Below, piece after piece: positions 13,744 through 23,135 of a stretch of DNA of 47,594 nucleotides. The notes under the pieces were generated by a model that saw only the letters and a program-made list of their open reading frames with translations, did no database searches and was not told the DNA's origin. Origin of the DNA: Beijerinckiaceae bacterium (GTDB taxonomy: Bacteria; Pseudomonadota; Alphaproteobacteria; Rhizobiales; Beijerinckiaceae); the NCBI GenBank assembly GCA_024304885.1, contig JALJOM010000003.1, positions 334,516-382,109 of the forward strand. Direction: 5' to 3'. Each line of letters starts with the position of its first letter. The first letter of the stretch is position 1. The position numbers and the translations under genes were made by a program.

Positions 13744-14049
13744 ATGGCGAAAAAGAGCTCGGTCGAGAAGAACAAGCATCGCTTGAAGCTGGTCAAGCAA
13801 TTCGCCGGTCGCCGGCAGCGCTTGAAGGCGATCGCCGATGACGCGACCTTGACCATGGAAGAGCGCTTCTCCGCCCGCCTCAAGCTCGCGGAACTGCCGC
13901 GCAATTCCTCCGCCGTCCGGCTCCGTAACCGCTGCGAGGTCAGCGGACGCCCGCGGGCCTTCACGAGCAAGATGAAGATGTCGCGTATCGCGGTCCGCGA
14001 GCTCGGCTCGAAGGGCTTGATCCCCGGCCTCGTCAAGTCGAGCTGGTAG
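13744..14049 (+). CDS. rpsN: 30S ribosomal protein S14 (uS14), long zinc-free form
   Basis: S14 is a late-assembling protein of the 30S head. This is the 101-residue C- form: it has only one Cys and no CxxC pair, unlike the short zinc-binding form. The motifs [13 protein letters not shown] and IPGLVKSSW are typical. Confidence 0.97.
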   Translation: MAKKSSVEKNKHRLKLVKQFAGRRQRLKAIADDATLTMEERFSARLKLAELPRNSSAVRLRNRCEVSGRPRAFTSKMKMSRIAVRELGSKGLIPGLVKSSW

Positions 14050-14061
14050 GGAGAGCGCGCC

Positions 14062-14460
14062 ATGGCGATGAACGATCCTTTGGGCGACATGCTCACCCGC
14101 ATCCGCAACGCGCAGATGCGCCGCAAGGGCAAGGTGCAGACTCCGGGCTCGAAGCTGCGCGCCCATGTCCTCGACGTGCTGCAGTCCGAGGGCTATATCC
14201 GCGGCTACTCGACGACCGAGTACGGCAACGGCCGCACCGAGTTCGAGATCGAGCTCAAGTACTACGACGGCCATCCGGTCATTCGCGAGATCCAGCGCGT
14301 CTCCAAGCCCGGCCGCCGGGTCTATACCGCGGTCGACGCCATGCCGCGGGTGGCGAACGGCCTCGGCATCACGATCATCTCGACCCCGAAAGGGGTCATG
14401 GCCGATCATGCCGCGCGGGAAGCCAATGTCGGCGGCGAGGTCCTGTGCAAGGTGTTTTGA
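14062..14460 (+). CDS. rpsH: 30S ribosomal protein S8 (uS8)
   Basis: S8 binds the central domain of 16S rRNA and in E. coli represses the spc operon. The 132-residue protein has [15 protein letters not shown] near its start and GGEVLCKVF at its C-terminus, both standard. Placed 12 bases after rpsN. Confidence 0.98.
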   Translation: MAMNDPLGDMLTRIRNAQMRRKGKVQTPGSKLRAHVLDVLQSEGYIRGYSTTEYGNGRTEFEIELKYYDGHPVIREIQRVSKPGRRVYTAVDAMPRVANGLGITIISTPKGVMADHAAREANVGGEVLCKVF

Positions 14461-14542
14461 GCGGCCGAAGCGATTTCCGGCGTGCCGCACCGCGGCTCGC
14501 GTCGCGAGACTGCGGCCAGGCTATCATGTAGGGTGCAATTCT

Positions 14543-15082
14543 ATGTCGCGCATCGGAAAGAAGCCGGTGGTCATCCCGGCCGGTGTCTCGGCCAAGGTCG
14601 AGGGCCAGCACGTTGCCGTGAAAGGCGCCAAGGGCGAGCTCGGCTTCACCGCGCCGGAGGAGGTGAGCCTCGCCTTCGCCGGCAACGAGATCGCAGTTGC
14701 GCCGCGTAACGAGACGAAGCGGGCGCGGGCGATGTGGGGCATGACACGTTCGATGGTCAACAACCTCGTGATCGGCGTCTCGAAGGGCTTCGAGCGGAAG
14801 CTCGAGATCACGGGGGTGGGCTACAAGGCCGCTGTTGCGGGCAAGAACCTGCAGCTCTCGCTCGGCTACAGCCACGACGTCAACTTTCCGATTCCCGACG
14901 GGATCGCGATCGCGACGCCGAAGCCGACCGAGGTCACGATCAGCGGGATCGACAAGCGCAAGGTCGGGCAGATCGCGTCGGAAATTCGCGCGCTCAGGCC
15001 GCCCGAGCCCTACAAGGGCAAGGGCGTGAAATATGCCGGCGAGTTCATCTTCCGCAAGGAAGGCAAGGGCACCAAGAAGTAG
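14543..15082 (+). CDS. rplF: 50S ribosomal protein L6 (uL6)
   Basis: L6 lies near the sarcin-ricin loop and the factor-binding site. The ATG at 14543 gives 179 residues starting [15 protein letters not shown], the family start, although the frame stays open further upstream. The C-terminal repeat contains [16 protein letters not shown]. The spacer after rpsH is 82 bases. Confidence 0.97.
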   Translation: MSRIGKKPVVIPAGVSAKVEGQHVAVKGAKGELGFTAPEEVSLAFAGNEIAVAPRNETKRARAMWGMTRSMVNNLVIGVSKGFERKLEITGVGYKAAVAGKNLQLSLGYSHDVNFPIPDGIAIATPKPTEVTISGIDKRKVGQIASEIRALRPPEPYKGKGVKYAGEFIFRKEGKGTKK

Positions 15083-15129
15083 CGCCTCGCCGATAGGTGC
15101 GACGGTTCGAGGGATCGAGGAGCCAGGTC

Positions 15130-15492
15130 ATGGCGAAGGACAACGAGGCGGCCGAGCGCCGCCGGGCGAGGGTGAGGCGCCAGCTGAGCAAGCATGCCTA
15201 TGGCAAGCCGCGGCTGTCGGTGTTCCGCTCGTCGAAGCAGATCTATTGCCAGGTCATCGACGACAGCTCGGGTCGTACCGTTGCGGCGGCGTCCTCGCTC
15301 GAGAAGGCCAACCGGGAAGCTCTCGCGACGGGGGCGACGGTCGAGGCCGCGAAGGTGATCGGCAAGCTGATCGCCGAGCGTGCGGTTCAGGCGGGCGTCA
15401 CCGAGGTCGTGTTCGACCGCGGCGCCTACATGTATCACGGACGCGTCAAGGCTCTGGCGGAAGGCGCGCGCGAGGGCGGGCTTCGCTTCTGA
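15130..15492 (+). CDS. rplR: 50S ribosomal protein L18 (uL18)
   Basis: L18 binds 5S rRNA together with L5. The ATG at 15130 has GAGGAG about 9 bases upstream and gives the standard 120 residues ([19 protein letters not shown]). An upstream in-frame ATG at 15097 would add 11 residues without a good ribosome site. [18 protein letters not shown] and the C-terminal [17 protein letters not shown] are typical. Confidence 0.96.
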   Translation: MAKDNEAAERRRARVRRQLSKHAYGKPRLSVFRSSKQIYCQVIDDSSGRTVAAASSLEKANREALATGATVEAAKVIGKLIAERAVQAGVTEVVFDRGAYMYHGRVKALAEGAREGGLRF

Positions 15493-15545
15493 CGGAAAGC
15501 CGGCGGCGAGACTGGACGAGGACACATTCGAGATGGACATGACCC

Positions 15546-16121
15546 ATGGCGCGTGACGGAGAAGGCGGGCGCGGTCGCGACCGCGATCGGGAAGAGCGCG
15601 ACAGCGAGTTCACGGATCGTCTGGTCCACATCAATCGCGTCGCCAAGGTGGTGAAGGGCGGCCGCAGGTTCGGCTTCGCCGCGCTCGTCGTGGTCGGCGA
15701 TACCAAGGGCCGGGTCGGCTACGGCCACGGCAAGGCCCGCGAGGTGCCCGAGGCGATCCGCAAGGCGACCGAAAGCGCCAAGCGCGCCCTGATCCGGGTT
15801 CCCCTGCGCGAGGGACGGACACTGCATCACGACGTCACCGGTCGCCATGGCGCGGGACGCGTGGTGCTCCGGGCGGCGCCCGCCGGCACCGGCATCATCG
15901 CCGGCGGACCGATGCGCGCCGTTTTCGAGACGCTCGGCATGCACGACGTGGTCGCCAAGTCGCAAGGCTCGTCGAACCCCTACAACATGATCCGTGCTAC
16001 GTTCGACGCGCTCATGAAGGAGGATTCGCCGCGTTCCGTCGCGGCACGGCGTAATCTGAAGGTCTCGACCCTCCAAGCCCGCAGGCAGGGCGGCGAGGCC
16101 GAGCAGGCCGCCGAGGCGTGA
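15546..16121 (+). CDS. rpsE: 30S ribosomal protein S5 (uS5)
   Basis: S5 lies at the mRNA entrance and takes part in decoding accuracy. The 191-residue product has a variable charged N-terminus ([13 protein letters not shown]), then [16 protein letters not shown]-like and [17 protein letters not shown] segments with the dsRBD-like fold. It is followed by rpmD after 10 bases. Confidence 0.97.
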   Translation: MARDGEGGRGRDRDREERDSEFTDRLVHINRVAKVVKGGRRFGFAALVVVGDTKGRVGYGHGKAREVPEAIRKATESAKRALIRVPLREGRTLHHDVTGRHGAGRVVLRAAPAGTGIIAGGPMRAVFETLGMHDVVAKSQGSSNPYNMIRATFDALMKEDSPRSVAARRNLKVSTLQARRQGGEAEQAAEA

Positions 16122-16131
16122 GGACCAAACG

Positions 16132-16329
16132 ATGACGAGCACGGAACAGGCCCGCGTCACGATCGAGCAGACGAGAAGCCCGATCGGCCGGCCGGCCTAT
16201 CAGCGCGCGACCCTGATCGGGCTCGGGCTGAACAAGATCGGCCGCCGCTCTTCCCTTGTCGATACGCCCGCGGTCCGCGGCATGATCGCGAAGGTCGCGC
16301 ATCTCGTCCGCATCGTCGAGGCCGACTGA
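16132..16329 (+). CDS. rpmD: 50S ribosomal protein L30 (uL30)
   Basis: L30 is a small 50S protein absent from some bacteria. The 65-residue protein contains [20 protein letters not shown] and ends in the VRHLV-like segment ([12 protein letters not shown]). Its place between rpsE and rplO confirms the call. Confidence 0.96.
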   Translation: MTSTEQARVTIEQTRSPIGRPAYQRATLIGLGLNKIGRRSSLVDTPAVRGMIAKVAHLVRIVEAD

Positions 16330-16393
16330 GCCGCGATCGCGGCTCGAGATCGCGTGGACTCGCCGGAATGTCCCGGCAACGGAAAGCATGACG

Positions 16394-16885
16394 ATGAAGC
16401 TCAACGAGATTTCCGACAATGACGGCGCCACGAAGCCGCGCATGAGGGTCGGCCGCGGGATCGGTTCCGGCAAGGGCAAGACCTGCGGGCGCGGGGTCAA
16501 GGGGCAAAAGGCGCGAACCGGGGTCTCGATCAAGGGCTTCGAGGGTGGCCAGATGCCCTTGCATCGGCGGCTGCCGAAGCGCGGCTTCAAGCCGCCGTTC
16601 CCGACCGACTACAACGAGGTGAATCTCGGCCGGCTCCAGGCCGCCGTCGAGTCGGGCAAACTCGACCCGGCGAACCCGGTGACGATCGACGTGCTGGTCG
16701 CGGCCGGCCTTTGCGCGAAGCCGCGGGACGGCGTCAAGATTCTCGGCAGAGGCGAGCTCTCGACGAAGCTCGTGCTCGAGGTCGCTGCCGCCTCGAAAAG
16801 CGCGATCGCCGCCATCGAGAGCGCCGGCGGCTCGATCAGGCTCCTCGCCGCCGCTCCGGAAGCCGCCGCGGCGGGAGCCGGCTGA
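16394..16885 (+). CDS. rplO: 50S ribosomal protein L15 (uL15)
   Basis: L15 is an organiser of late 50S assembly. Two ATGs lie at 16388 and 16394. The ribosome site GGAAAG ends one base before the first, too close, and about 7 bases before the second, so 16394 is chosen (163 residues, [20 protein letters not shown]). [18 protein letters not shown] and [18 protein letters not shown] are characteristic. An unusually long 454-base gap follows before secY. Confidence 0.96.
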   Translation: MKLNEISDNDGATKPRMRVGRGIGSGKGKTCGRGVKGQKARTGVSIKGFEGGQMPLHRRLPKRGFKPPFPTDYNEVNLGRLQAAVESGKLDPANPVTIDVLVAAGLCAKPRDGVKILGRGELSTKLVLEVAAASKSAIAAIESAGGSIRLLAAAPEAAAAGAG

Positions 16886-17339
16886 TCCTGCCGCCGATCG
16901 GTCGCGGAGGCCGGCCGGCGGGGAAGGTGCGCCTCTGCCGCACCAGGGCAAGGCTCCGTCGCAAGGAACTATATTGAGCTCGAACGTCGAAACGACATAA
17001 GATCGGAGCCGGTGCGGGGGAGCGCGTCGGTTCGGAGGTCGCGGTCGAAATGGGACGGCTCGTCCTCTTCCGGGCTCCGGAGGTTCGGGCGGGGCGCCGC
17101 CTGGTCCGGCGCGGCTAGCGCAATTTCCGCCGAACCGGATCGAGGTTCGCGTCGCGAAGTTGCGGCAGAACAGGACACAAGAGTCGCCATCGGGTTCTGC
17201 CCGATCGGCCGGCTCTCCGGGACGAGGTCCTCCGGCCGCGTGGCAATTGTCGAGCCGAAGCGATCACGGTCACGCCTTCGCGGCCGCGGCGTGTTTCGAG
17301 AACAAGGCAAAAGGTACGCGAGTACCACGGGAGCGATAG
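16886..17339 (+). other. Long spacer between rplO and secY
   Basis: 454 bases in a place that is usually short in spc operons. No credible open frame on either strand. It contains one mosaic repeat (17116-17186). Separate transcription of secY-adk from a promoter here is plausible, but I see no clear -35/-10 pair. Confidence 0.6.
17116..17186 (+). repeat. Mosaic repeat, partial module A, inside the ribosomal array
   Basis: AGCGCAATTTCCGCCGAA followed by TTCGCGTCGCGAAGTTGCGGCA matches the left two thirds of module A; the hairpin arms GAACCGGATCGAGGTTC are kept. The rightward GATCGGAAATCG half is missing. Confidence 0.7.
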
Positions 17340-18674
17340 ATGGTTTCGGCGGCGGAGCAGCTTGCAGCTAACGTGAACTGGGCCGCGTTCGGCAAGGCCG
17401 AGGAACTCAAGAAGCGCATCTGGTTCACCCTCGGAGCGCTGATCATCTATCGTCTCGGGACCTATATCCCGTTGCCGGGAATCGACCCGGCAGCGTTCGA
17501 GGAGAATTTCGTCAACAACCGCCAGGGCGTGCTCGAGCTGTTCAACATGTTCGCGGGAGGGGCCGTGCAGCGCATGGCGATCTTCGCGCTGAACATCATG
17601 CCCTATATCTCGGCCTCGATCATCATCCAGCTCCTGACCTCGGTGTTCCCGACGCTCGAGGCCCTCAAGAAGGAGGGCGAGGCCGGGCGCAAGGTCATCA
17701 ACCAATATACCCGCTACCTGACCGTCGTGCTCGCGGCCTTCCAGGCCTATGGGATCGCGCTCGGGCTCGAGGGCCAGGCCGGAGTCGTCACCGAGCCGGG
17801 GTTCTTCTTCCGTCTCTCGACCGTGCTCACCCTCACCGGCGGCACGATGTTCCTGATGTGGCTCGGCGAGCAGATCACCTCGCGCGGCATCGGCAACGGG
17901 TCCTCGCTCATCATCTATGCGGGCATCGTCGCCGCCTTCCCCTCGGCGATCGTCAATACGCTCGAACTCGGTCGCCAAGGCGCGATCTCGACCGGGCTCA
18001 TCCTCGTCGTCATCGCCATGTCGATCGCGGTCGTGGCCTTCATCGTGTACATGGAGCGCGCCCAGCGCCGCCTCCTGATCACTTATCCGAAGCGTCAGCA
18101 CGGCAACAAGGTCTACGAGGGCCAGACGTCCTTTCTGCCGCTCAAGCTCAACACGTCGGGTGTCATCCCGCCGATCTTCGCGTCCTCTCTGCTCCTCCTG
18201 CCGGCGACCGTCGCCAACTTCTCGCAGAGCCAGAGCGGGACCGGTATCCTCGCGACCCTCAATACCTTCCTCGGGCACGGCCGCCCTCTCTACATGGTCG
18301 CCTATGTGGGGCTGATCGTCTTCTTCGCGTTCTTCTACACGGCGATCGTGTTCAATCCGGTCGAGACCGCGGACAATCTCAAGAAGCACGGCGGTTTCAT
18401 CCCGGGCATTCGGCCAGGCGAGCGCACGGCGCAATTCATCGATACGATCCTGACCCGCATCACCGTGCTCGGCGCCGCGTATCTGGCCTTGATCTGTCTC
18501 CTGCCCGAGATCCTGATCTCGTATGCCGCCTTGCCGTTCTACTTCGGCGGGACCTCGCTCCTGATCGTCGTCAGCGTGACCATGGATACCGTGGCTCAGG
18601 TCATGGGCCACTTGCAGGCGCATCAATACGAAGGCCTCATCAAGAAGGCCAAGCTCAGAGGAAGACGCCGATGA
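17340..18674 (+). CDS. secY: Protein translocase subunit SecY
   Basis: SecY is the pore of the SecYEG translocon in the inner membrane. The 444-residue product has the usual ten membrane helices, starting around [20 protein letters not shown] (residues 23-42), and the cytosolic loop motifs [13 protein letters not shown] and [14 protein letters not shown]. The last codons overlap adk by 4 bases (ATGA), so the two are coupled as in many Alphaproteobacteria. Confidence 0.98.
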   Translation: MVSAAEQLAANVNWAAFGKAEELKKRIWFTLGALIIYRLGTYIPLPGIDPAAFEENFVNNRQGVLELFNMFAGGAVQRMAIFALNIMPYISASIIIQLLTSVFPTLEALKKEGEAGRKVINQYTRYLTVVLAAFQAYGIALGLEGQAGVVTEPGFFFRLSTVLTLTGGTMFLMWLGEQITSRGIGNGSSLIIYAGIVAAFPSAIVNTLELGRQGAISTGLILVVIAMSIAVVAFIVYMERAQRRLLITYPKRQHGNKVYEGQTSFLPLKLNTSGVIPPIFASSLLLLPATVANFSQSQSGTGILATLNTFLGHGRPLYMVAYVGLIVFFAFFYTAIVFNPVETADNLKKHGGFIPGIRPGERTAQFIDTILTRITVLGAAYLALICLLPEILISYAALPFYFGGTSLLIVVSVTMDTVAQVMGHLQAHQYEGLIKKAKLRGRRR

Positions 18675-19252
18675 GGCTCGTCCTGCTCGGGCCTCCCGGT
18701 GCCGGCAAAGGCACACAGTCGGCGCGGCTTCAGGAAAAATACAAGATACCGCAGCTCTCGACCGGGGACATGCTGCGCGCGGCGGTCAAGGCGGCGACTC
18801 CGATCGGCCTCCAGGCCAAGGCGATCATGGCGGCGGGCAGCCTCGTCCCCGACGAGATCGTCATCGGCATCGTCGCCGAGCGCATCGAGGAGCCCGACGC
18901 GAAGCAGGGCTTCATCCTCGACGGATTTCCCCGCACGGTGAATCAGGCCGAAGCCTTGGCCGAGATGCTGAAGGCCAAGAACATGAGCCTCGATGCCGTG
19001 ATCGAGCTCAAGGTCGACGAGGCGGCGCTCCTGGCGCGCATCGAGAAGCGCGCCAGGGAGACCATGGCCGGAGGCGGCGTGGTTCGCCATGACGACAGCC
19101 CGGAGGTGGTGCGAGCCCGGCTCGACGCCTATCGGACGCAGACGGCGCCGGTCGTCGCCTACTACGCGGCGAAGAAGGCCCTGACGACGGTCGACGGCAT
19201 GGCGCCGATCGCGGCCGTATCGACGGCGATCGACAAGGTGCTCGGCGGCTGA
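18671..19252 (+). CDS. adk: Adenylate kinase
   Basis: Converts AMP and ATP to two ADP in the cytosol. The ATG at 18671 overlaps the secY stop and gives 193 residues. The P-loop [10 protein letters not shown] is at residues 7-16, the AMP-site motif STGDMLRA at about 31-38 and [10 protein letters not shown] at about 79-88. It lacks the long zinc-type LID insert, so it is the short form common in Alphaproteobacteria. It is the last gene of the array; the genes usually next (rpsM, rpsK, rpoA, rplQ) are absent. Confidence 0.97.
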   Translation: MRLVLLGPPGAGKGTQSARLQEKYKIPQLSTGDMLRAAVKAATPIGLQAKAIMAAGSLVPDEIVIGIVAERIEEPDAKQGFILDGFPRTVNQAEALAEMLKAKNMSLDAVIELKVDEAALLARIEKRARETMAGGGVVRHDDSPEVVRARLDAYRTQTAPVVAYYAAKKALTTVDGMAPIAAVSTAIDKVLGG

Positions 19253-19273
19253 CCTCGTGCCGGGACGGCGAGC

Positions 19274-19295
19274 GGGGGGATTACGTGATCCCCCT
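19274..19295. terminator. Likely bidirectional terminator between adk and the Rrf2 gene
   Basis: Arms GGGGGAT and ATCCCCC around TACGTG, extended by further G-C pairing outside. It lies exactly between two convergent genes (adk ends 19252, the Rrf2 gene ends 19302). There is no T-run, so its strength is uncertain. Confidence 0.55.
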
Positions 19296-19301
19296 CGATC
19301 G

Positions 19302-19742
19302 TCACGCGACCCGGGGGCTTCCAGAATCGGCGAGAGCGCGCATCTCTGCGAGGGAGCGCCTGTCGAGGACGTCGGCAATGGCATTGCGCGCCTCCAACAT
19401 GATGAGGCGGACGCTGCAATGCTTCTCGTCGGGGCAATCCTCGCAGCGTCGATAGGATGTCACGCTGGCACATTGGATCGGCGCCAGAGGTCCGTCGAGG
19501 ACCCTCACGATATGGCCGACCTTGATCTCGTGGGCCGGCTTGGCCAGGGTATAGCCGCCGCCTTTTCCCTTCTTCGAGTTGACCAGTCCTGCGTTGCGCA
19601 GCTCGCCGAGGATCGTGTCGAGAAACTTCTTCGGAATCTCGTTCGACACGGCAATGTCGGTCACGAGCGTGGCCTCGCCCGGCGGACGACCCGCGAGGTG
19701 GACCAGAGCTTTCAAGCCGTACTTGCCTTTCTTCGTGAGCAT
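19302..19742 (-). CDS. Rrf2 family transcriptional regulator
   Basis: A 146-residue protein with the Rrf2 winged helix at the N-terminus (LTKKGKYGLKALVHLAG; recognition region EIPKKFLDTILGELRNAGLV; wing KKGKGGGYTLAKP). The C-terminal half has four Cys in CASVTSYRRC-ED-CPDEKHC, in the zone where Rrf2 proteins such as IscR, NsrR and RirA bind an Fe-S cluster or sense thiols; the spacing differs from IscR and RirA, so the signal is unknown. The start is set at the ATG at 19742 rather than an upstream in-frame ATG because it gives the family N-terminus. Upstream lies a mosaic repeat. Confidence 0.9.
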   Translation of the reverse strand: MLTKKGKYGLKALVHLAGRPPGEATLVTDIAVSNEIPKKFLDTILGELRNAGLVNSKKGKGGGYTLAKPAHEIKVGHIVRVLDGPLAPIQCASVTSYRRCEDCPDEKHCSVRLIMLEARNAIADVLDRRSLAEMRALADSGSPRVA

Positions 19743-20340
19743 GGGGTCTCGCTCGCATGATGCTTGGCGCATTTTCCAGCGGACCGGCGTCCGGTTCGCG
19801 TCGCGAAAATGCGATAAAACAAGTATTTAGAGCGACTTTCCGATTCGACTGGATCGGATAGTCGCTCGAGGATCCGGAACCATCGATTCCCGGTACTTCC
19901 GTTGGATCGCCGCATCCGCTTCTTCGCCTTTGCCGTGCGACTCGCGCTGCAAAGGCGGCGGATACCGGAGGCGCTCGGGGGCAACATTGCTGCACCCTGA
20001 CATCGACCATGGACAAGAAATATTGAGGCCGCGCTAGACTGTCCACAAGTTTTATAGGCTTTGCGAGAGCAATTCTTCTCGAACGACGTCGGACCGGGAA
20101 TTTTATCCCGCTTTCGGGGAGCGCGGCAGCATGGCGCTTCCGAGCCTTGGTGCATCACGAATCGTCGTCGCTGACCGATGAAGCGTAGGTCGGCGTCCGC
20201 GCGATCTGCCGCGTGCGCTTCCTCACCCCTCGTTCATCCGAATTCCGGCAGTGTCCTTTGCGAAACAGAGGTCGGAGACTCGACTTAAGCCTCGCGCAAC
20301 CTCCGTCTGCTAGAAATCGAGCGAGTTTCGGAGCAAGACC
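19743..20340. other. Intergenic region upstream of the Rrf2 and YbjQ-like genes
   Basis: About 600 bases between divergent genes. It holds one mosaic repeat (19767-19870) next to the Rrf2 start, where its promoter should lie. The remainder shows no gene I can support. TGCTAGAAAT near 20310, just upstream of the YbjQ-like gene, resembles an extended -10 element but has no clear -35 partner. Confidence 0.5.
19767..19870 (+). repeat. Mosaic repeat, module A
   Basis: GCGCATTTTCCAGCG, then CGTCGCGAAAATGCGATAAAA, then TAGAGCGACTTTCCGATTC and GATCGGATAGTCGCTCGAG follow the module A layout throughout. The inner hairpin keeps pairing although its sequence differs (GGACCGGCGTCCGG). It starts 25 bases upstream of the Rrf2 start codon. 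Confidence 0.8.
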
Positions 20341-20628
20341 ATGTACATCAGCGCGACCAACGCCATCGCCGGTCGGCGTGTTCTGCACAGGATCGGCAAG
20401 ATCGAGGCAGCTTCCTCGTGGCATGCCGCGAACGGCGGCCAGCTTCAGGCCAATTGGCGCGAATTGATCCTGCGGGATCTCGTTCGCAAGGCCGAGGAGT
20501 TCGACGCCGATGCGATCATCGAGGTCGATTACGCGACCGACGGAGCCATTCCGGTGGACGAGAGCGGAGTGAAGCTCACTCGAGTCCTGGCGACCGGCTA
20601 TGCGGTGAAGCTTTCCTGCGCGGCCTGA
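20341..20628 (+). CDS. YbjQ-like (UPF0145/heavy-metal-binding domain family) small protein
   Basis: A 95-residue soluble protein. LRDLVRKAEEFDADAIIEVD and the ending LTRVLATGYAVKL match the second half of the YbjQ fold, in which a helix with a conserved Ala-rich face precedes a GADAVV-like strand. The glycine-rich first half of the family is not recognisable, so the match is partial. A good ribosome site (CGGAGCAAGACC) precedes the ATG. The function of the family is unknown. It stands alone, between the Rrf2 gene and a transposase remnant. Confidence 0.65.
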   Translation: MYISATNAIAGRRVLHRIGKIEAASSWHAANGGQLQANWRELILRDLVRKAEEFDADAIIEVDYATDGAIPVDESGVKLTRVLATGYAVKLSCAA

Positions 20629-20693
20629 GCCGGCTCGACCGTGGCCCGAAGTCGTCGCTCGGCCATTTGCGCGTGGACCGCAACTGACCGACG

Positions 20694-20866
20694 GCGCGAT
20701 CTCTGGCGCACATGGTCGCCACACGATGCCGCGGGAACGGCATCGAGCATCGTCTGACCGCGCCAAATCATCCTTTGGCAGATGGCCAGGTCGAGCAAAC
20801 GAACCGGACCCTGACAGACATCAGGTCGAGCGCGACCCCTACAAGAGCCACGACCAGCTCCGCCAG
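20694..20866 (+). pseudogene. Remnant of an IS481-type DDE transposase (integrase core C-terminal part)
   Basis: One frame reads GNGIEHRLTAPNHPLADGQV followed by EQTNRTLTD, the end of the integrase core including the catalytic Glu of the DDE triad. Near 20819 the match shifts to another frame, which reads VERDPYKSHDQLRQ, the segment normally next in IS481 transposases (compare ...YHYDSHDQLR). The homology stops where a mosaic repeat begins at 20865. Nothing upstream encodes the rest and no terminal inverted repeats are visible, so this is a dead fragment. The surrounding 20629-21030 holds nothing else that I can support. Confidence 0.7.
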
Positions 20867-20969
20867 AGCAATTTCCAGCGAAGTGCATGCCGCTTCGCGT
20901 CGCGAAATTACGCCAATACAAGGGCGTAGAGCTGGTTGCCGATTCGACTGGATCGGAAGCCGATCTAGC
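20865..20969 (+). repeat. Mosaic repeat, module A, joined to the transposase remnant
   Basis: AGAGCAATTTCCAGCGAAG ... CTTCGCGTCGCGAAATTACG ... GTAGAGC ... CCGATTCGACTGGATCGGAA is a clear module A with all its parts in order. It begins at the point where transposase homology ends, and lies about 60 bases beyond the 3' end of the ugd gene. Confidence 0.85.
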
Positions 20970-21030
20970 CCTTGCGGCCTTCGTGGCAGCCCAGACCTTC
21001 GCCGAGCGACTGCGGACGAAGAGGGACGGA

Positions 21031-22356
21031 TCACGGGCCGAGAGGCGGCACCTTTCCGCGCCCCACGCAGGAATAGTCGAACTCCTTCCGGTCGAGCTCG
21101 TCGGGATCGTAGATATTGCGCAGATCGACGAGGATCGGCGTCACGAGGAGCGACTTGATCCGGTCGAAGTCGAGCGCGCGGAACGCGTCCCATTCGGTGA
21201 TGATGACGAGGGCGTGCGCCTTTTCGCAGCAGGAATAGGGATCGTAGAAGAAGGTGAGGTCGTCGATGACCTGCCGCGCCTGGTCCATGCCCTCCGGATC
21301 ATAGGCGTTGATTCGAGCTCCGCAGTCTTGCAGCGCGGTGATGATCGAGATCGCCGGCGATTCGCGCATGTCGTCGGTATTGGGCTTGAAGGTGAGGCCG
21401 AGCACCGCGATCGTCTTGCCGCGCACCGAGCCGCCGCAGGCCGTGAGCACCTTGCGCGCCATCGCTCGCTTGCGCTGATCGTTCACCGCCGCGACCACCT
21501 CGACGATTCGGACCGGCGCGCCGTGGTCCTGCGCGGTCTTGATCAGGGCCTGCGTGTCCTTCGGGAAGCAGGACCCGCCATAGCCCGGGCCGGCATGGAG
21601 GAACTTCGAGCCGATGCGCTTGTCGAGGCCGATGCCGCGCGCGACATCCTGCACGTCGGCGCCGACTTGCTCGCAGAGATCGGCGATCTCGTTGATGAAA
21701 GTGATCTTCGTGGCGAGGAAGGCGTTCGCGGCGTATTTCGTGAGCTCGGACGTCCGCCGGCTCGTGAACACGAACGGGGCCTTGTTGAGATAGAGCGGAC
21801 GGTAGATTTCCGTCATCACCGCCTTCGCCCTCTTGTCGTCGACGCCGATGACGATGCGGTCGGGGCGCTTGAAGTCGTCGATCGCCGCGCCCTCGCGGAG
21901 GAACTCGGGATTGGAGACCACGGCGAAATCGGCGTCGGGGCGCGTCTCGCGAATGATTCGCTCGACCTCGTCCCCTGTGCCCACGGGGACCGTCGATTTC
22001 GTGACGACAACGGTAAACCCGTCGAGGCCCGCGGCGATCGCGCGCGCTGCCTGGTAGACGAAGGAGAGATCGGCATGGCCGTCGCCGCGCCGCGACGGCG
22101 TTCCGACCGCGATGAAGACCGCTTGCGCGTCCCGGACGGCGCCGACGAGATCGGTCGAGAAGGACAGGCGCCGCGCGCGAACGTTGTTGGCCACGAGCTC
22201 GGCGAGGCCCGGCTCGAAGATCGGCATCTTGCCCGCCTTCAGGGCCTCGATCTTGGCCGCATCGGCGTCGATGCAGCTGACTTCATGGCCGAAATCGGCA
22301 AGGCACGATCCCGAGACGAGTCCCACATAGCCCGCACCGACCATCGCAATATGCAT
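21031..22356 (-). CDS. ugd: UDP-glucose 6-dehydrogenase
   Basis: Oxidises UDP-glucose to UDP-glucuronate with two NAD+, giving the precursor for acidic polysaccharides and lipids. The 441-residue product starts with the NAD-binding motif MVGAGYVGLVSG and has the catalytic loop GPGYGGSCFPKD, with Cys263 as the nucleophile. The C-terminal domain begins around ALVIITEWDAFRALD. A GAGGCGAG ribosome site precedes the ATG. No other polysaccharide genes are adjacent, so its pathway here is open. Confidence 0.97.
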   Translation of the reverse strand: MHIAMVGAGYVGLVSGSCLADFGHEVSCIDADAAKIEALKAGKMPIFEPGLAELVANNVRARRLSFSTDLVGAVRDAQAVFIAVGTPSRRGDGHADLSFVYQAARAIAAGLDGFTVVVTKSTVPVGTGDEVERIIRETRPDADFAVVSNPEFLREGAAIDDFKRPDRIVIGVDDKRAKAVMTEIYRPLYLNKAPFVFTSRRTSELTKYAANAFLATKITFINEIADLCEQVGADVQDVARGIGLDKRIGSKFLHAGPGYGGSCFPKDTQALIKTAQDHGAPVRIVEVVAAVNDQRKRAMARKVLTACGGSVRGKTIAVLGLTFKPNTDDMRESPAISIITALQDCGARINAYDPEGMDQARQVIDDLTFFYDPYSCCEKAHALVIITEWDAFRALDFDRIKSLLVTPILVDLRNIYDPDELDRKEFDYSCVGRGKVPPLGP

Positions 22357-22848
22357 CGCTCGCCTCTAGCTTGGGGGGGATTTCGCGGAAACCGAACGGC
22401 AAAGCTCGACCGCACGAGAGAAGCCGCACGCGGCGGACGGATTGAAGCACGCCCGGATCGAAAAAGTCGAACGCCGTCTCGAGACCGCGCCAAGCTTTTT
22501 CGCCAATAGCGCCATATCACTGCCTCGAGGACCGTAGAAGCGGCAATCGGCAGATCGAAGCGATACTGCGGCTCGCGCCCGGATGCCTTCGCTCTCGGAT
22601 CCCTAGACTTGGTCCCGCGCAAGCAAATCGTCATGCAGCGGTCATGGAATTTTCATATCCGGCAAGAAAATCGCTCGGACCGTGCGGCAACGACGCAAGC
22701 TTTGCCCTCGGGCCGTACGCCGGCGGCGCGAGAATGTTCCGCCCCTGGCGGCAGGCCAAAGGCGCAAGCCTCGGCCGAATGAACGATGCGCGCCGGTCCT
22801 CTATGAGACATCGTCCGACCATATCCTGTGCGGCGACTAGGGAACAGG

Positions 22849-23135
22849 CTGGAGCGGGACGAGGAAGAGTGGACACCGGCCTTCCGGCGCAATCGAGTTC
22901 ATGCGGATTGCGCAAGCTCAATTGCCTATTTCGCTCCAGAGCGGCTTCCGATCCCGCGGAAGCGGATACCGGCTCTACATTCTTGTTTTGTCGTAATTTC
23001 GCATCGGTGTCGATCGATCGAACCATCGAGATCGAAATGCGAACCGGTCTCGGCTTCTGTGGAAGTTGGTCGAGCGCTCTCGGTATCGATCACGATGACC
23101 TCGAATCGATTCGATCCGCGGTCATCGTGATCTAG
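22849..23135 (-). repeat. Mosaic repeat, C-A-B arrangement, inverted
   Basis: Reading the minus strand, B (CTAGATCACGATGACC) is followed by A and C. On the plus strand this shows as GGAGCGGGACGAGGAAGAG ... GGACACCGGCCTTCCGGCGC (C), then GAGCGGCTTCCGAT ... CTACATTCTTGTTTTGTCG ... ATGCGAA (A), then GGTCATCGTGATCTAG (B). The order of modules differs from the complete copy at 41881, which shows that modules move or recombine separately. Confidence 0.8.

Noticed and set aside
17115-18716. A 533-codon minus-strand open frame over secY
   Set aside because: Antisense shadow of secY; charged low-complexity product without family features.
22644-23135. Open frames in the 1.37 kb gap
   Set aside because: They run through the inverted mosaic repeat, overlap each other on both strands and have no ribosome site or motif.
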